Assembly (NCBI GenBank): GCA_903835685.1 | Contig: CAILNX010000043.1 | Location: 248,001 to 312,000 of the forward strand | Direction of reading: 5' to 3' | DNA length: 64,000 nucleotides | DNA from: an uncultured delta proteobacterium | GTDB taxonomy: Bacteria > Desulfobacterota > Desulfovibrionia > Desulfovibrionales > Desulfovibrionaceae | Part shown: one piece after another, positions 25,474 through 33,824 of the stretch | Layout: each line of letters starts with the position of its first letter | How positions within the stretch are numbered: the stretch's first letter is position 1 | Position numbers and translations under genes: made by a program | Notes under the pieces: generated by a model | Seen by the model: the letters and a program-made list of their open reading frames with translations, nothing else | The model's database searches: none | Told to the model about the DNA's origin: nothing

Positions 25474-27123
25474 CTATTGGGGGACAGGACCCGAATCCGG
25501 CTGGGAGTCCTGGCTGACCGCCGGGTCCCGGGGGAGGTTGCGCGTCAGGACCTGGGAAAGCTGGGCCAGGTCCACGGGCTTGGAAATATAGTCGTTCAAC
25601 CCGGCCGAGAGGAACAACTCCCGGTCCCCGTCCATGGCGTGGGCGGTCATGGCGATGACCGGGACGTCCCGCCAGGGCTTGTCCGATTCCCGGATGAGCT
25701 TGGTGGCCGTGATCCCGTCCATGTTCGGCATCTGGATGTCCATGAGCACGCAGTCGTAGGCCTCGGCCTCCAGGGCGTCCAGCACTTGGGACCCGTCGGC
25801 CAGGGAGACGTGGCTTAAGCCCAGCATGTCCAGAAATTTTTCTGCGGACAACCGGTTGATCTGGTCGTCCTCGACCACCAGGACCCGCCCGCCTCCAGGC
25901 AGGACGCCGATTTCAGGCCGCTGGTCCAGGACCTGGGCATACTCCCCGGCCACCCCGTGCTCCAAGCAGACCGAGAAGGACACCGTGGTGCCCTGGCCCG
26001 GGGAGCTTTCCACCTGAACATAACCGCCCATGAGCTCGATGAGCTTCTTGACGATGCTGAGTCCCAGGCCGATCCCTCCGAACTTGCGGGTCAGGGAGCC
26101 GTCCACCTGGGTGAAGGGCTCGAAGATGAAGTCGAGTTTGTCACCCGGAATGCCGATGCCCGTGTCCCGGACCTGGAAGAGCAGATGGACCTGGCCCTGG
26201 ACCCGGGACAGGAGGCGCACCTCAGTGGTGATGTCCCCGCGCACGGTGAACTTGGCCGCATTGCCGACCAGGTTGAACAGGACCTGGCGCAGCCTGGCCT
26301 GGTCCCCGATCAGGTCGTCGGGCACCTCCTCGTGCACTACGGCCGTGATCCCCACCATGGGGTTCCGGCCGGAATACCGGAAGGAGTCCACCACATCCCG
26401 CACCAGGCTGCGCACCCTGACCGGGCCGGAATGCAGGCGCACCATGCCCCGCTCGATGCGGGACAGGTCCAGGATGTCCGCGATGATCTGGGCCAGGGCC
26501 CGGGAGGACCCCAGGGCCACCTGGACCAGCTCCTTCTGCTCCTGGGCCAGCGCGCCCATATCCAGGAGCTGGAGCATACCCATGATGCCGTTCAAGGGGG
26601 TGCGAATCTCATGGCTCACGTTGGCCAGGAATTCCGATTTGGCCCGGTTGGCGGCCTCGGCCGCCTCCTTGGCCAGAAACAGCTCGTGCTGGGCTCTTTT
26701 GCGTTCGGAAATGTCCCGGTTGCACCCCCGCCGCCCCAAAAAAACCCCTTCGGGGCTGTGGATGGGCTTGCAGGTGTGGGCGATCCAGACCACCTCGCCC
26801 GTGGGTTTGATGATCCGAAAATCGATCTCCCGATGGCCCGGGCGCTCGCTGTCCACCTCATGGATATGGTCGAACCAGATGGCTGCGTCCTCGGGATGGA
26901 GGATCTGGCGCACCGTGGCCCCGCCCCCGGCCAGAAAGGCCTCGGGAGGATATCCGCTGATGGCTTCGCAGGACGGGGAGACCCACAGATACTCCCCCTG
27001 GGGGGACCGCCAATATTCCCAGTCGAAGGTGTTGTCAGCGATGATGCGCAGGCGCTCCTCGGTCTGGAGCCGGGAGGCCAGGGCAGACACCTCGACATCG
27101 GGGTCCTGGCTGAAATGGGCCAC
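25474..27123 (-). CDS. Hybrid sensor histidine kinase (PAS-HisKA-HATPase-REC)
   Basis: A 549-residue cytoplasmic kinase. A PAS domain at about 24-140 (AISGYPPEAFL, IDFRIIKPTGEVVWIAHTCK) is followed by the phosphoacceptor H171 (SHEIRTPLNG), an ATPase with LFNLVGNAAKFT and DTGIGIP, GGIGLGLSIVKKLI, and a C-terminal receiver with acidic VVEDDQIN and LMDIQMPNMDG. No transmembrane helix, so it senses an internal cue such as redox or a small molecule. GTG start at 27123 after AGGAG. It lies downstream of the unknown 27788 gene but is separated by a terminator. Confidence 0.93.
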   Translation of the reverse strand: MAHFSQDPDVEVSALASRLQTEERLRIIADNTFDWEYWRSPQGEYLWVSPSCEAISGYPPEAFLAGGGATVRQILHPEDAAIWFDHIHEVDSERPGHREIDFRIIKPTGEVVWIAHTCKPIHSPEGVFLGRRGCNRDISERKRAQHELFLAKEAAEAANRAKSEFLANVSHEIRTPLNGIMGMLQLLDMGALAQEQKELVQVALGSSRALAQIIADILDLSRIERGMVRLHSGPVRVRSLVRDVVDSFRYSGRNPMVGITAVVHEEVPDDLIGDQARLRQVLFNLVGNAAKFTVRGDITTEVRLLSRVQGQVHLLFQVRDTGIGIPGDKLDFIFEPFTQVDGSLTRKFGGIGLGLSIVKKLIELMGGYVQVESSPGQGTTVSFSVCLEHGVAGEYAQVLDQRPEIGVLPGGGRVLVVEDDQINRLSAEKFLDMLGLSHVSLADGSQVLDALEAEAYDCVLMDIQMPNMDGITATKLIRESDKPWRDVPVIAMTAHAMDGDRELFLSAGLNDYISKPVDLAQLSQVLTRNLPRDPAVSQDSQPDSGPVPQ

Positions 27124-27256
27124 TGAGCGCTCCTGGATGCACGACGTGGGATCCTGGACTTCGCAATGCCTTATTCCGCTGATGAATAGCCATTATAACT
27201 GGTATTATTACACTTGGGAAGTAGGAAATGCAGAAGGGTCCCGATCCGCGGCCCCA

Positions 27257-27282
27257 AAAGAAAAGGGCCGGACATCCGGCCC
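27257..27282 (-). terminator. Rho-independent terminator before the hybrid kinase
   Basis: On the minus strand a perfect 7-bp stem GGGCCGG/CCGGCCC (27276-27282 with 27265-27271) with an ATGT loop is followed by TTTTCTTTT. It follows the 27303-27788 gene and should separate it from the kinase. Confidence 0.85.
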
Positions 27283-27302
27283 CTTCCCTTGTCCGTGGAT
27301 GG

Positions 27303-27788
27303 CTAGAGGTAGTCTCCCCGATTGAACTTGACCTTTTCGGTGGCCAGCACCGTGTCCAAGTTCTGGAAGATTTCCTTCAATTTCGGGCTCTTGTCAGCCA
27401 GGTCCTGGTATTTTTCCTTGAGCGCCGCGGTCTGGACCGAGGCGGCCTCGAGCTGCCCGTAGGCGGCCTTCAGGCTGTCGCTGCTCTTGGAATTTCCAAG
27501 CTTTTCGGCATAATCCGACCACTTGTCCAGCACCTTCTCCACCGATTGAACCACCTCGTCCTCCGTCCCGGAGGTCGCATCCACCGCGCTGGTGGACTGA
27601 ACCCCCAGCAGGGGATTCATGGTGAAGAGTCCGCCCGGGGGAGGAGGCGCAACGGCCTTGGTCCCGGTCTTGGACACTTCCTGGCTCAACAGGTCTCCGA
27701 AAGCCTGGCCGGTGGGGGCCGCCGTCCTGGTCTTGGCCTGCTCCCGATTGAGGGCCTCCACGGATTGATCAGAGTGGATCTTGACCAT
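27303..27788 (-). CDS. Unknown protein with coiled-coil C-terminal half
   Basis: A 161-residue protein I do not recognise. It starts MVKIHSDQS and has a low-complexity middle (AVAPPPPGGLF); residues 85-161 are predicted helical with charged Lys/Glu and regular heptad-like hydrophobics (VEKVLDKWSDYAEKL, LKEKYQDLADKS). No signal peptide or TM helix is seen. The ATG at 27788 has GAGG with a 5-base gap. It could be a structural or chaperone-like protein (flagellar-type helical bundles look similar), but this is not claimed. Confidence 0.6.
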   Translation of the reverse strand: MVKIHSDQSVEALNREQAKTRTAAPTGQAFGDLLSQEVSKTGTKAVAPPPPGGLFTMNPLLGVQSTSAVDATSGTEDEVVQSVEKVLDKWSDYAEKLGNSKSSDSLKAAYGQLEAASVQTAALKEKYQDLADKSPKLKEIFQNLDTVLATEKVKFNRGDYL

Positions 27789-28068
27789 AGGCACCTCACT
27801 CTGTTTGCACATGTTCAGCAATAAGCTTGCCAAAAGCGGGCCAAGAGAAACGCTTTGAAATCATTGCATTTTGATTTCTGGACCGGGCATTTTTTTCCGG
27901 CCACTCCCTGGGCTTGGGCGGTCTGGACCATAATCCACAAAAAAAACCTTGTCTATCCGGGCGGATTCTGGCAAATAAAATATGGAAAACATTGACGGGA
28001 AGGCCCATGGCGGACCACTCCCGGACCCTGGCCGAACACCCGCTGATCCTTCAAAGGAGGCGAAGCAT

Positions 28069-28509
28069 ATGGCTGAGATCAAGAAGATCCTGTGCGCCGT
28101 TGACTTTTCCGAACACAGCCCGCGCGTGGCCGATTACGCGGCCACCCTGGCCCGGACCACCGGGGCCTCCATCATCTGTCTGTACGTGGCCCCGTCTTTG
28201 AGCCAGTACGTCGGATTCCACGTGCCCCCGAGCTCCATCGAGAATTTCGTGGGCGAGATCGTGGCTGGCGCGGACTCCACCATGAACGCCTTTTTGAACG
28301 AGAATTTCAAGGACCTGGAAGTGGTCAGCAAGGTGGTCACGGGCTATGCGGCCGAGGAGATCATCTCCCTGGCCGAGAGCGAGAACGCGGATCTCATCAT
28401 CATGGGCACCCACGGCCGCAAGGGCATCGACCGCATCCTCTTCGGGTCCGTGGCTGAAAAGGTGGTCAAGACCGCCCGCTGCCCGGTGATGACCGTCCGC
28501 CCCGCGTAG
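28069..28509 (+). CDS. Universal stress protein (UspA family)
   Basis: A 146-residue single-domain Usp. N-terminal IKKILCAVDFSEHSPRVADY and the nucleotide-binding motif IIMGTHGRKGIDRILFGSVA with VMTV at the C-terminus (GxxG-9-G[ST] type, which implies ATP binding). A 25-residue insert near 50-75 (QYVGFHVPPSSIENFVGEI) is typical of sulfate-reducer Usps. ATG at 28069 after an excellent AAAGGAGG. Monocistronic; an AT-rich hairpin follows. Confidence 0.92.
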   Translation: MAEIKKILCAVDFSEHSPRVADYAATLARTTGASIICLYVAPSLSQYVGFHVPPSSIENFVGEIVAGADSTMNAFLNENFKDLEVVSKVVTGYAAEEIISLAESENADLIIMGTHGRKGIDRILFGSVAEKVVKTARCPVMTVRPA

Positions 28510-28534
28510 TACGGCGTCGACGAGATAACCAATC

Positions 28535-28559
28535 AGAAAATAAAGGAAAAATATTTTCT
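28535..28559. terminator. AT-rich hairpin after uspA
   Basis: AGAAAATA (28535-28542) is the exact inverse of TATTTTCT (28552-28559) with a 9-base loop, followed by TCTTCTTG. Weak as a terminator but it matches the style of other AT-rich hairpins in this window (33704, 45242). Confidence 0.5.
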
Positions 28560-28661
28560 TCTTCTTGTTGCGCCGCCCTGGGAGTGACAAAATTCGATGA
28601 CCCGGCGCTGGCCGCCAGCGGCCCCCCCGTCGGCCCTTTACGGCCGGACCTGAAGACGATA

Positions 28662-28687
28662 GAAGAACGGCCCCTTGGCCGTTCTTC
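28662..28687 (+). promoter_or_regulatory. Perfect 11-bp hairpin in the hisC leader
   Basis: GAAGAACGGCC (28662-28672) pairs perfectly with GGCCGTTCTTC (28677-28687) around a CCTT loop, ending 24 bases before the hisC ATG. The following sequence GTATTTC is only weakly T-rich. It could be a uspA terminator or an attenuator-like leader stem; no leader peptide was found. Confidence 0.6.
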
Positions 28688-28711
28688 GTATTTCTAGACC
28701 TGGAGAAAGAC

Positions 28712-29818
28712 ATGAGCCTTTTCAACGGGATCCGTCCCGAACTTCTGGACATGGAGCCCTACAAGCCCGGGCTGACCGTGGAGGAGATCAAAGCCCGCTA
28801 CGGGCTGTCCCGGGTCATCAAGCTGGCGGGCAACGAGAACCCCCTGGGCGTCTCGGCCCGGGTCCTTGAGGCCCTCACGCAGTCCCTGCCCTCGGCCCAT
28901 CAGTATCCGCAGAACGGCAGCCCCCGGCTGAAAGCCGCCTTGGCCCGGGAGCTGGACGTGGACCCGGCCCGGCTGGTGGTGGGCTGCGGCTCTGACGAGC
29001 TCATCGACCTGATCGTCCGGGTCAAGGCCCGGCCAGGCCTGGATCACGTCCTGGCCCACGAGAAATGTTTCAGCGTGTACGGCGCGGTCTGCCTCTTAAG
29101 CGGGGTCGAGTACCGCCAGATCCCCCGGGACGAGGGTTACGGCGTGCCCGTGGCCGCTCTGGCCGAGGCGGCCGACGAGCACACGGCCGTGGTCTTTGTC
29201 ACCTCCCCGGACAACCCCACGGGAGATGCGCCCTCGGCCGACGAACTCTCGGTCCTGGCCGGAGCCTTGCCCACGTCCACGCTGCTGGTGGTGGACGAGG
29301 CCTACATCGATTTCGCCTGGCCGCCCGAGCAGTATTCCCTCCTGGCTTTCCTGGATAATCTGCCCAATGTGGCCATCATCCGGACCATGTCCAAGGCCTA
29401 TGGCCTGGCCGGGCTGCGCGTGGGCTACGCGGTCCTGCCCCCGGACCTGGCCCGGGCCGTGGAGGCGGTGCGCATTCCCTTTACCGTGAACCGTCCGGCC
29501 GAGGACGCGGCCCTGGCCGCCTTGGAGGATAAGGACTTCTCCCTGTCCACCCTGGACGTGGTGCTGAAAGGTCGCACCTTCCTGACCCAGGCCCTGACCC
29601 GCCTGGGCTGCGAGCCCCTGCCCAGCCAGGGCAATTTCATCATGTTCAAGCCCACCAGGCCCGTGCCCCTGGTCTTCGAGGAACTTCTCCAGCGCGGGGT
29701 CATCGTGCGGCCCCTGGCCAGCTTCGGATTTCCGGAGCACATCCGGGTCACGGTGGGCACCCAGGAGGACAACGCCTTGTTCCTGGCCGCCCTGGAAGAG
29801 GCCCTGGCTCATGCCTGA
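28712..29818 (+). CDS. hisC: Histidinol-phosphate aminotransferase
   Basis: PLP enzyme of histidine synthesis converting imidazole acetol phosphate and glutamate to histidinol phosphate. 368 residues; KLAGNENPLGVS near residue 38, FVTSPDNPTGDAP in the middle, the PLP Lys K228 in MSKAYGLAGLRVGY, and the closing region HIRVTVGTQEDNALFL. ATG at 28712 after TGGAG. Its end overlaps the cmk start by eight bases, so the two are translationally linked although they serve different pathways. Confidence 0.95.
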   Translation: MSLFNGIRPELLDMEPYKPGLTVEEIKARYGLSRVIKLAGNENPLGVSARVLEALTQSLPSAHQYPQNGSPRLKAALARELDVDPARLVVGCGSDELIDLIVRVKARPGLDHVLAHEKCFSVYGAVCLLSGVEYRQIPRDEGYGVPVAALAEAADEHTAVVFVTSPDNPTGDAPSADELSVLAGALPTSTLLVVDEAYIDFAWPPEQYSLLAFLDNLPNVAIIRTMSKAYGLAGLRVGYAVLPPDLARAVEAVRIPFTVNRPAEDAALAALEDKDFSLSTLDVVLKGRTFLTQALTRLGCEPLPSQGNFIMFKPTRPVPLVFEELLQRGVIVRPLASFGFPEHIRVTVGTQEDNALFLAALEEALAHA

Positions 29819-30476
29819 CTCCACGATCGTCACCCTGGACGGCCCGGCCGGAGTGGGCAAGACCACCCTGGCCAAGCGCCTGGCCGAGCACCTGGGCCTG
29901 GCCTATCTGGACACCGGGGCCATGTTCCGGGCCACGGCCTGCGCCCTGGGCCAGGATTCCTGGACCTGGCCCGAGGAGAAACTGCGCCAGGCCCTGTCCG
30001 GCCTGCACTTCACCCTGTCCGGCGCGGGCGCGGCCTCGATCCTGGCCGTGAACGGCGCGTCCCTGACCGAGGCCATCCGCACCGAGACCGTGGCCATGTG
30101 GGCCTCGAACCTGGCCGCCCTGCCCGTGGTCCGCGAGTTCCAGAAGATCGCCCAGCAGGACATCGGCCAAGGCTCCTCCCTGGTGGCCGAGGGCCGGGAC
30201 ATGGGCACGGTGATCTTCCCGACGGCCCGATGCAAGTTCTTCCTGGACGCCACGCCCGAGGAACGGGGCCGCCGCCGTTTCCTCCAGCTTGAGGCCCAGG
30301 GCCAGCCCGCCGATCTGGCCGGCATCATTGAGCAGATCCGCGCCCGGGACCTTCAGGACCGAACGAGGGCCACCGCCCCCCTGGTCCCGGCCGTTGACGC
30401 GGTGCTCATCGACACCACCAGCCTCGATCAGGACCAGGTCTTTGCGGCCATGGTCCAGGCCCTGAACCAGGGCTGA
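29811..30476 (+). CDS. cmk: Cytidylate kinase
   Basis: Phosphorylates CMP and dCMP with ATP. 221 residues; Walker A GPAGVGKTT at 11-19, DTGAMFRA (CMP-binding start of the NMP domain) near residue 37, VAEGRDMGTVIFPTA, and the LID-type Arg-rich stretch RGRRRFLQLEAQG. Begins inside the hisC 3' end. Ends close to the convergent ornithine-cyclodeaminase homologue. Confidence 0.94.
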   Translation: MPDSTIVTLDGPAGVGKTTLAKRLAEHLGLAYLDTGAMFRATACALGQDSWTWPEEKLRQALSGLHFTLSGAGAASILAVNGASLTEAIRTETVAMWASNLAALPVVREFQKIAQQDIGQGSSLVAEGRDMGTVIFPTARCKFFLDATPEERGRRRFLQLEAQGQPADLAGIIEQIRARDLQDRTRATAPLVPAVDAVLIDTTSLDQDQVFAAMVQALNQG

Positions 30477-30516
30477 ACCACTCCGACCGAACAAGACGGG
30501 ATTTTGTTGCGGGAGA

Positions 30517-31446
30517 CTATCCCCGACCGAAAGCCAAGCGCGCGGCCGCCAGGTCGAACATGGCGTGGCCCACGCTCTTGAACAGAACCGGGGCCGGGCC
30601 GGGCTCGGGGCGGGCCTTGGCCAGGGCCTCGCGCAAGGGCGTGACGGCCTTGAAGTCCACCCCGGCCAAAAGCAGGTCCCCGGCCTCGCGCATGGCCCCT
30701 TCCAGGGTATCCACATACAGCGTGCAGCGGCGCACCAGGGAGGCCGGAATCTCGGCCGTGTGCGGGGTGTAGGCCCCCACGGCGGCGATGAAACAGCCGT
30801 CCGGGACTTGGCCCGGGAGCACGGGCGTGGGGCTGGTGGTGGCCGTGACCACGATTCGGACATCGGCCAGGGCCTCGTCCAAAACCTCGGCCGGGCTCTC
30901 CTTCACCCGCACCCGCATCCCCCAGGCCTCGGCCTCCCGGGCCAGAGTCTGGGCGCGAGGCAGGGACCGGGAGCAGACCAAGGCCTCGGTGAACCCGAGC
31001 CCCAGGGCAAAGGCCTCCAGATGCGCCCGAGCCTGGGTGCCGGCCCCGACAACCAGCAGCGGCCCCTTGGCCGCCACCTGCGGAGCGGCCAGATGGGAGG
31101 CGGCCAGGAGGGTCAAGGCCGCCGTGCGCCGGGCCGTGACCGTGGGGCCGTCCAAAAGGCCCAGGGGCTGGCCCGTGGCCGGGTCCAGGCAGAGGACCGA
31201 GCCCTGGATGGTGGGCAGGCCCAGGCCGGAATTTTTCGGATGCACGGTGATGAGCTTGGTGATGGCCATGTCCCCCGTGGCCGCAGGCATGATGAGCAGC
31301 ATGCCCTCCTGGCTCAGGGCCATGTGCTGGCGGGCCGGGGCCTGAACCTGGCCCTTGCGGCGCAAGGCCAGGATGGCGGCCACGGCCCGGGCCAGGTCCG
31401 GATAGGGCAGCAGGCGAGCCGTGGCTTCAGCGTCGAAAATGTCCAT
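30517..31446 (-). CDS. Ornithine cyclodeaminase / mu-crystallin family protein
   Basis: A 309-residue NAD(P)-binding protein of the OCD/mu-crystallin family. MPAATGDMAITKLITVHPKN near residue 53, TARRTAALTLLAASHL near 105, the Rossmann motif LLVVGAGTQARAHLEAF at about 130, and VTATTSPTPVLPGQVPDGCF. Relatives include ornithine cyclodeaminase, alanine dehydrogenase and ketimine reductase; the substrate here is not defined. The ATG at 31446 is nine bases after the DUF554 stop, and both genes share a strand. Confidence 0.88.
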   Translation of the reverse strand: MDIFDAEATARLLPYPDLARAVAAILALRRKGQVQAPARQHMALSQEGMLLIMPAATGDMAITKLITVHPKNSGLGLPTIQGSVLCLDPATGQPLGLLDGPTVTARRTAALTLLAASHLAAPQVAAKGPLLVVGAGTQARAHLEAFALGLGFTEALVCSRSLPRAQTLAREAEAWGMRVRVKESPAEVLDEALADVRIVVTATTSPTPVLPGQVPDGCFIAAVGAYTPHTAEIPASLVRRCTLYVDTLEGAMREAGDLLLAGVDFKAVTPLREALAKARPEPGPAPVLFKSVGHAMFDLAAARLAFGRG

Positions 31447-31455
31447 GCCCGCGCC

Positions 31456-32139
31456 CTACCCGAAACACAGGGTCAAGACAACGGCCACCACCAGGGAGGG
31501 CAGCAGATTGGAGAGCTTGATGCGCTTTATGTCCAGAAGGGTGATCCCGATGCCCAGGATGAGCACCCCGCCCACGGCCGTGAGCTGGGCGATCAAGGCT
31601 TCCGAGAACACGGACTGGAAGGCCCCGGCGAACAGGGTCAGGGCGCTCTGATAGACGAGGACCGGCACGAAGGAGAAGATCACCCCGGCCCCGAAACTCG
31701 AGGCCAGGGCCAGGGAGGCGAACCCGTCCAGCACGGATTTGGTGATCAGGATGGAGGGGTCCCCGCGCAGGCCTTCGTCGAAGGAGCCCACGATGGCCAT
31801 GGCCCCGATGCAAAAAATCAGGGAGGCGGTGACCAGGCCCTCGGTGAACCGGGGGTTTTTCGAGCGCATGAGGCCCTTGACCCGGTCGCCCAGGCCCTCC
31901 AGGCGCTCCTCCAGGCGCAAGGCCTCGCCCGCCAGCCCGCCGATGAGCAGGCTGAAGATGACCACCAGGATGTTCTGGGCTTTCAAGGCCATTTGCAGCC
32001 CGAGCACGGTGACGCACAGGCCCAGACCCTGGAAGACCACCAGGCGGAAGCGTTCGGGAAAGCGGCCGTGGAGCAGAAGCCCCACCGTGCCGCCGCCGAT
32101 GATGGCCAGGGCGTTGACCAGGGAGCCGACCGGGAGCAT
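31456..32139 (-). CDS. DUF554 (YqgA-like) membrane protein
   Basis: A 227-residue polytopic protein of the DUF554 family: VGSLVNALAIIGGGTVGLLL at the start and Gly-rich helices through the length, including GVLILGIGITLLDIKRI close to the C-terminus. Family function unknown; many genomes place it near amino-acid enzymes. ATG at 32139 with AAGGA 7 bases upstream. Confidence 0.85.
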   Translation of the reverse strand: MLPVGSLVNALAIIGGGTVGLLLHGRFPERFRLVVFQGLGLCVTVLGLQMALKAQNILVVIFSLLIGGLAGEALRLEERLEGLGDRVKGLMRSKNPRFTEGLVTASLIFCIGAMAIVGSFDEGLRGDPSILITKSVLDGFASLALASSFGAGVIFSFVPVLVYQSALTLFAGAFQSVFSEALIAQLTAVGGVLILGIGITLLDIKRIKLSNLLPSLVVAVVLTLCFG

Positions 32140-32361
32140 GGGGAAATCCTTGTTGATTGTTCGACGGGAGAGAGGAAGTAGCAAGTTCCCGCCCGGCCCG
32201 CAACAACCAGGCCCAAGGCCAAGGCCATTGCCTCCCGGCCCGATATTGATTAGTCAGGGTTGGCCCGGCCAATTGGCCCGGCCCATCGGCTCGAGCCGTC
32301 GACCTTGGGCCAAAAAAATGGAATCACCACCCGGCTTCGCCCGGATCGCAAGGAGGACGAA

Positions 32362-32919
32362 ATGAAAAAGCTTCTGGCCGCCGCCCTGTGCGCGGTGCTG
32401 TTCGTGACCGGCTGCGCGGGCAGCAACCTGATCAATCTGAAATTCGCGCCCGTGGGGGCGGGCGGAGCCACCTGCTCCAAGACCGCCTCGGTGGTGCGTT
32501 TCGCCGATCCCAACGCGGGCAAGTCCATCGGCATGCGCGAGGGCAACGTGGCCCTGTACGCAGCCAACATGGAAGTGGGCGAATGGGTGGCCAAGGCCGT
32601 GAAGACCCAGCTCGCCGCCATCGGCTGCACGGCCGAATACCACGACGCCGACGGGGTGTTCAAATCCGACTACACCGTGGTCGGGTCCATCACCAAATGC
32701 CGGGTCGTTCAGCCCTCGAACACCGAGGTCAACGTGGACCTGCGCTTCAGCGTGACCGTGCTGAAAAAAGGCGAGAAGGTCTTCACCTACGAATATTCCA
32801 GCTCGGTGCAGAACAAGCAGCTCCCCTCCTCCACCCTGGTGGCCGACTCCATGGAGCAGTGCCTGCAGGAGATCATGCAGAAGCAGGTCATGCCGGACCT
32901 GGCCAAGGTCATGGGCTAG
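32362..32919 (+). CDS. Outer-membrane-type lipoprotein (YajG-like)
   Basis: A 185-residue lipoprotein: LLAAALCAVLFVTGC ends a type II signal with Cys at residue 19, followed by a serine-type outer-membrane sorting context (AGSNLIN). The rest has the YajG-like sheet pattern (VVGSITKCRVVQPSNTEVNV, LRFSVTVLKKGEKVF). Function unknown; homologues are conserved outer-membrane lipoproteins. ATG at 32362 after AAGGAGGA. The TPR gene starts five bases after its stop. Confidence 0.85.
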   Translation: MKKLLAAALCAVLFVTGCAGSNLINLKFAPVGAGGATCSKTASVVRFADPNAGKSIGMREGNVALYAANMEVGEWVAKAVKTQLAAIGCTAEYHDADGVFKSDYTVVGSITKCRVVQPSNTEVNVDLRFSVTVLKKGEKVFTYEYSSSVQNKQLPSSTLVADSMEQCLQEIMQKQVMPDLAKVMG

Positions 32920-32923
32920 CTCG

Positions 32924-33658
32924 ATGAGCAGGCATCCCGAAGGGTTCGTGCGCCGCTCGACCATGATCGTCGCGGTCATCGTGGCGCTGGTGGCCGGGGC
33001 CTATGTGGGCGGCATGTCCGTTCTGCTGTACCAGTCCAGCCAGTCCGACCAGGCCGGACAGTTCGGCCAGGATTCCGGGGGCGAGGCAGGCCTGCCGCCC
33101 GGAATGCCAGGAGCCATGCCCGGGGGCAAACCCCAGGGCATGCCCCCCGGTATGCCTGGCGGTGCGCCTGGCGGAATGCCAGGGAGCATGGGCCAGACCT
33201 CCTCGGACCTGACGCCCCACATCCTGGAGCTGGAAAAGGACCTGGCCCTCTCCCCGGGCAAGACCGACCAGTGGGTGGAGCTGGGCAACCTGTATTACGA
33301 CGCGGACCAGCCCGCCAAATCCATCGCGGCCTACGACAAGGCCCTGGCCCTGGGCCTGAAGAACCCGGACGTGTATACGGACATGGGGGTCATGTACCGC
33401 CGCCTGGGCCAGCCGGAAAAAGCCATCGAGTACTTCGACCGGGCCATTGCCCTGGACCCCGGCCACGAGGTGGCCCACTACAACAAGGGCGTGGTGGCCC
33501 TGCATGACTTAAACAGCCCCGAGACAGCCATGAAGACCTGGGAGGTGCTCCTGGCCAAGAAGCCCCTGGCCAAGACCCCGGACGGACGGCCCCTGGCCGA
33601 TCTTCTGGCCGAGATGAAGAAGAAGGCCGGAGCAGGGGTCGCAGCCCCCAAGCCCTGA
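32924..33658 (+). CDS. Membrane-anchored TPR protein with a Gly/Met/Pro-rich linker
   Basis: A 244-residue protein. An N-terminal helix (residues 14-36, STMIVAVIVALVAGAYVGGM) anchors it; residues 55-88 form a linker of repeated GMPG/AMPGG/GMPPGMPGG units; residues 105-200 hold two TPR repeats (WVELGNLYYDADQPAKSIAAY, YTDMGVMYRRLGQPEKAIEY). It resembles cytochrome c biogenesis-type or zinc-ribbon TPR proteins. ATG at 32924 directly after the lipoprotein gene. Confidence 0.8.
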   Translation: MSRHPEGFVRRSTMIVAVIVALVAGAYVGGMSVLLYQSSQSDQAGQFGQDSGGEAGLPPGMPGAMPGGKPQGMPPGMPGGAPGGMPGSMGQTSSDLTPHILELEKDLALSPGKTDQWVELGNLYYDADQPAKSIAAYDKALALGLKNPDVYTDMGVMYRRLGQPEKAIEYFDRAIALDPGHEVAHYNKGVVALHDLNSPETAMKTWEVLLAKKPLAKTPDGRPLADLLAEMKKKAGAGVAAPKP

Positions 33659-33703
33659 CGGGGCGTTCCGGGATGAACCAGGTCTTCGCAAACAAATAAG
33701 GAT

Positions 33704-33760
33704 AAGAAATAATTATTTTTATTTCTTCATCTCGCTTGTGCGCCGTTCCGGAACCTGATC
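33704..33760 (+). repeat. AT-rich dispersed repeat, copy 1
   Basis: AAGAAATAA (33704-33712) and its inverse TTATTTCTT (33719-33727) form a 9-bp hairpin with a 6-base loop, continuing into CATCTCGCTTGTGCGCCGTTCCGG. The stretch AATTATT-TTATTT-CTTCAT resembles the elements at 34727-34798 (opposite strand) and 45226-45291. Confidence 0.5.
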
Positions 33761-33791
33761 CGAAGGTCCGTTTCTCAACGCACCATCCCCA

Positions 33792-33820
33792 GGGCCGGGG
33801 GACATCCCCCGGCCCTTTTT
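33792..33820 (+). terminator. Strong intrinsic terminator immediately before the hydrolase start
   Basis: Perfect 10-bp stem GGGCCGGGGG / CCCCCGGCCC (33792-33801, 33806-33815) with an ACAT loop and five T's. It would end the lipoprotein-TPR transcript. It lies four bases upstream of the next start codon, which leaves little room for a promoter after it. Confidence 0.92.
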
Positions 33821-33824
33821 GGCC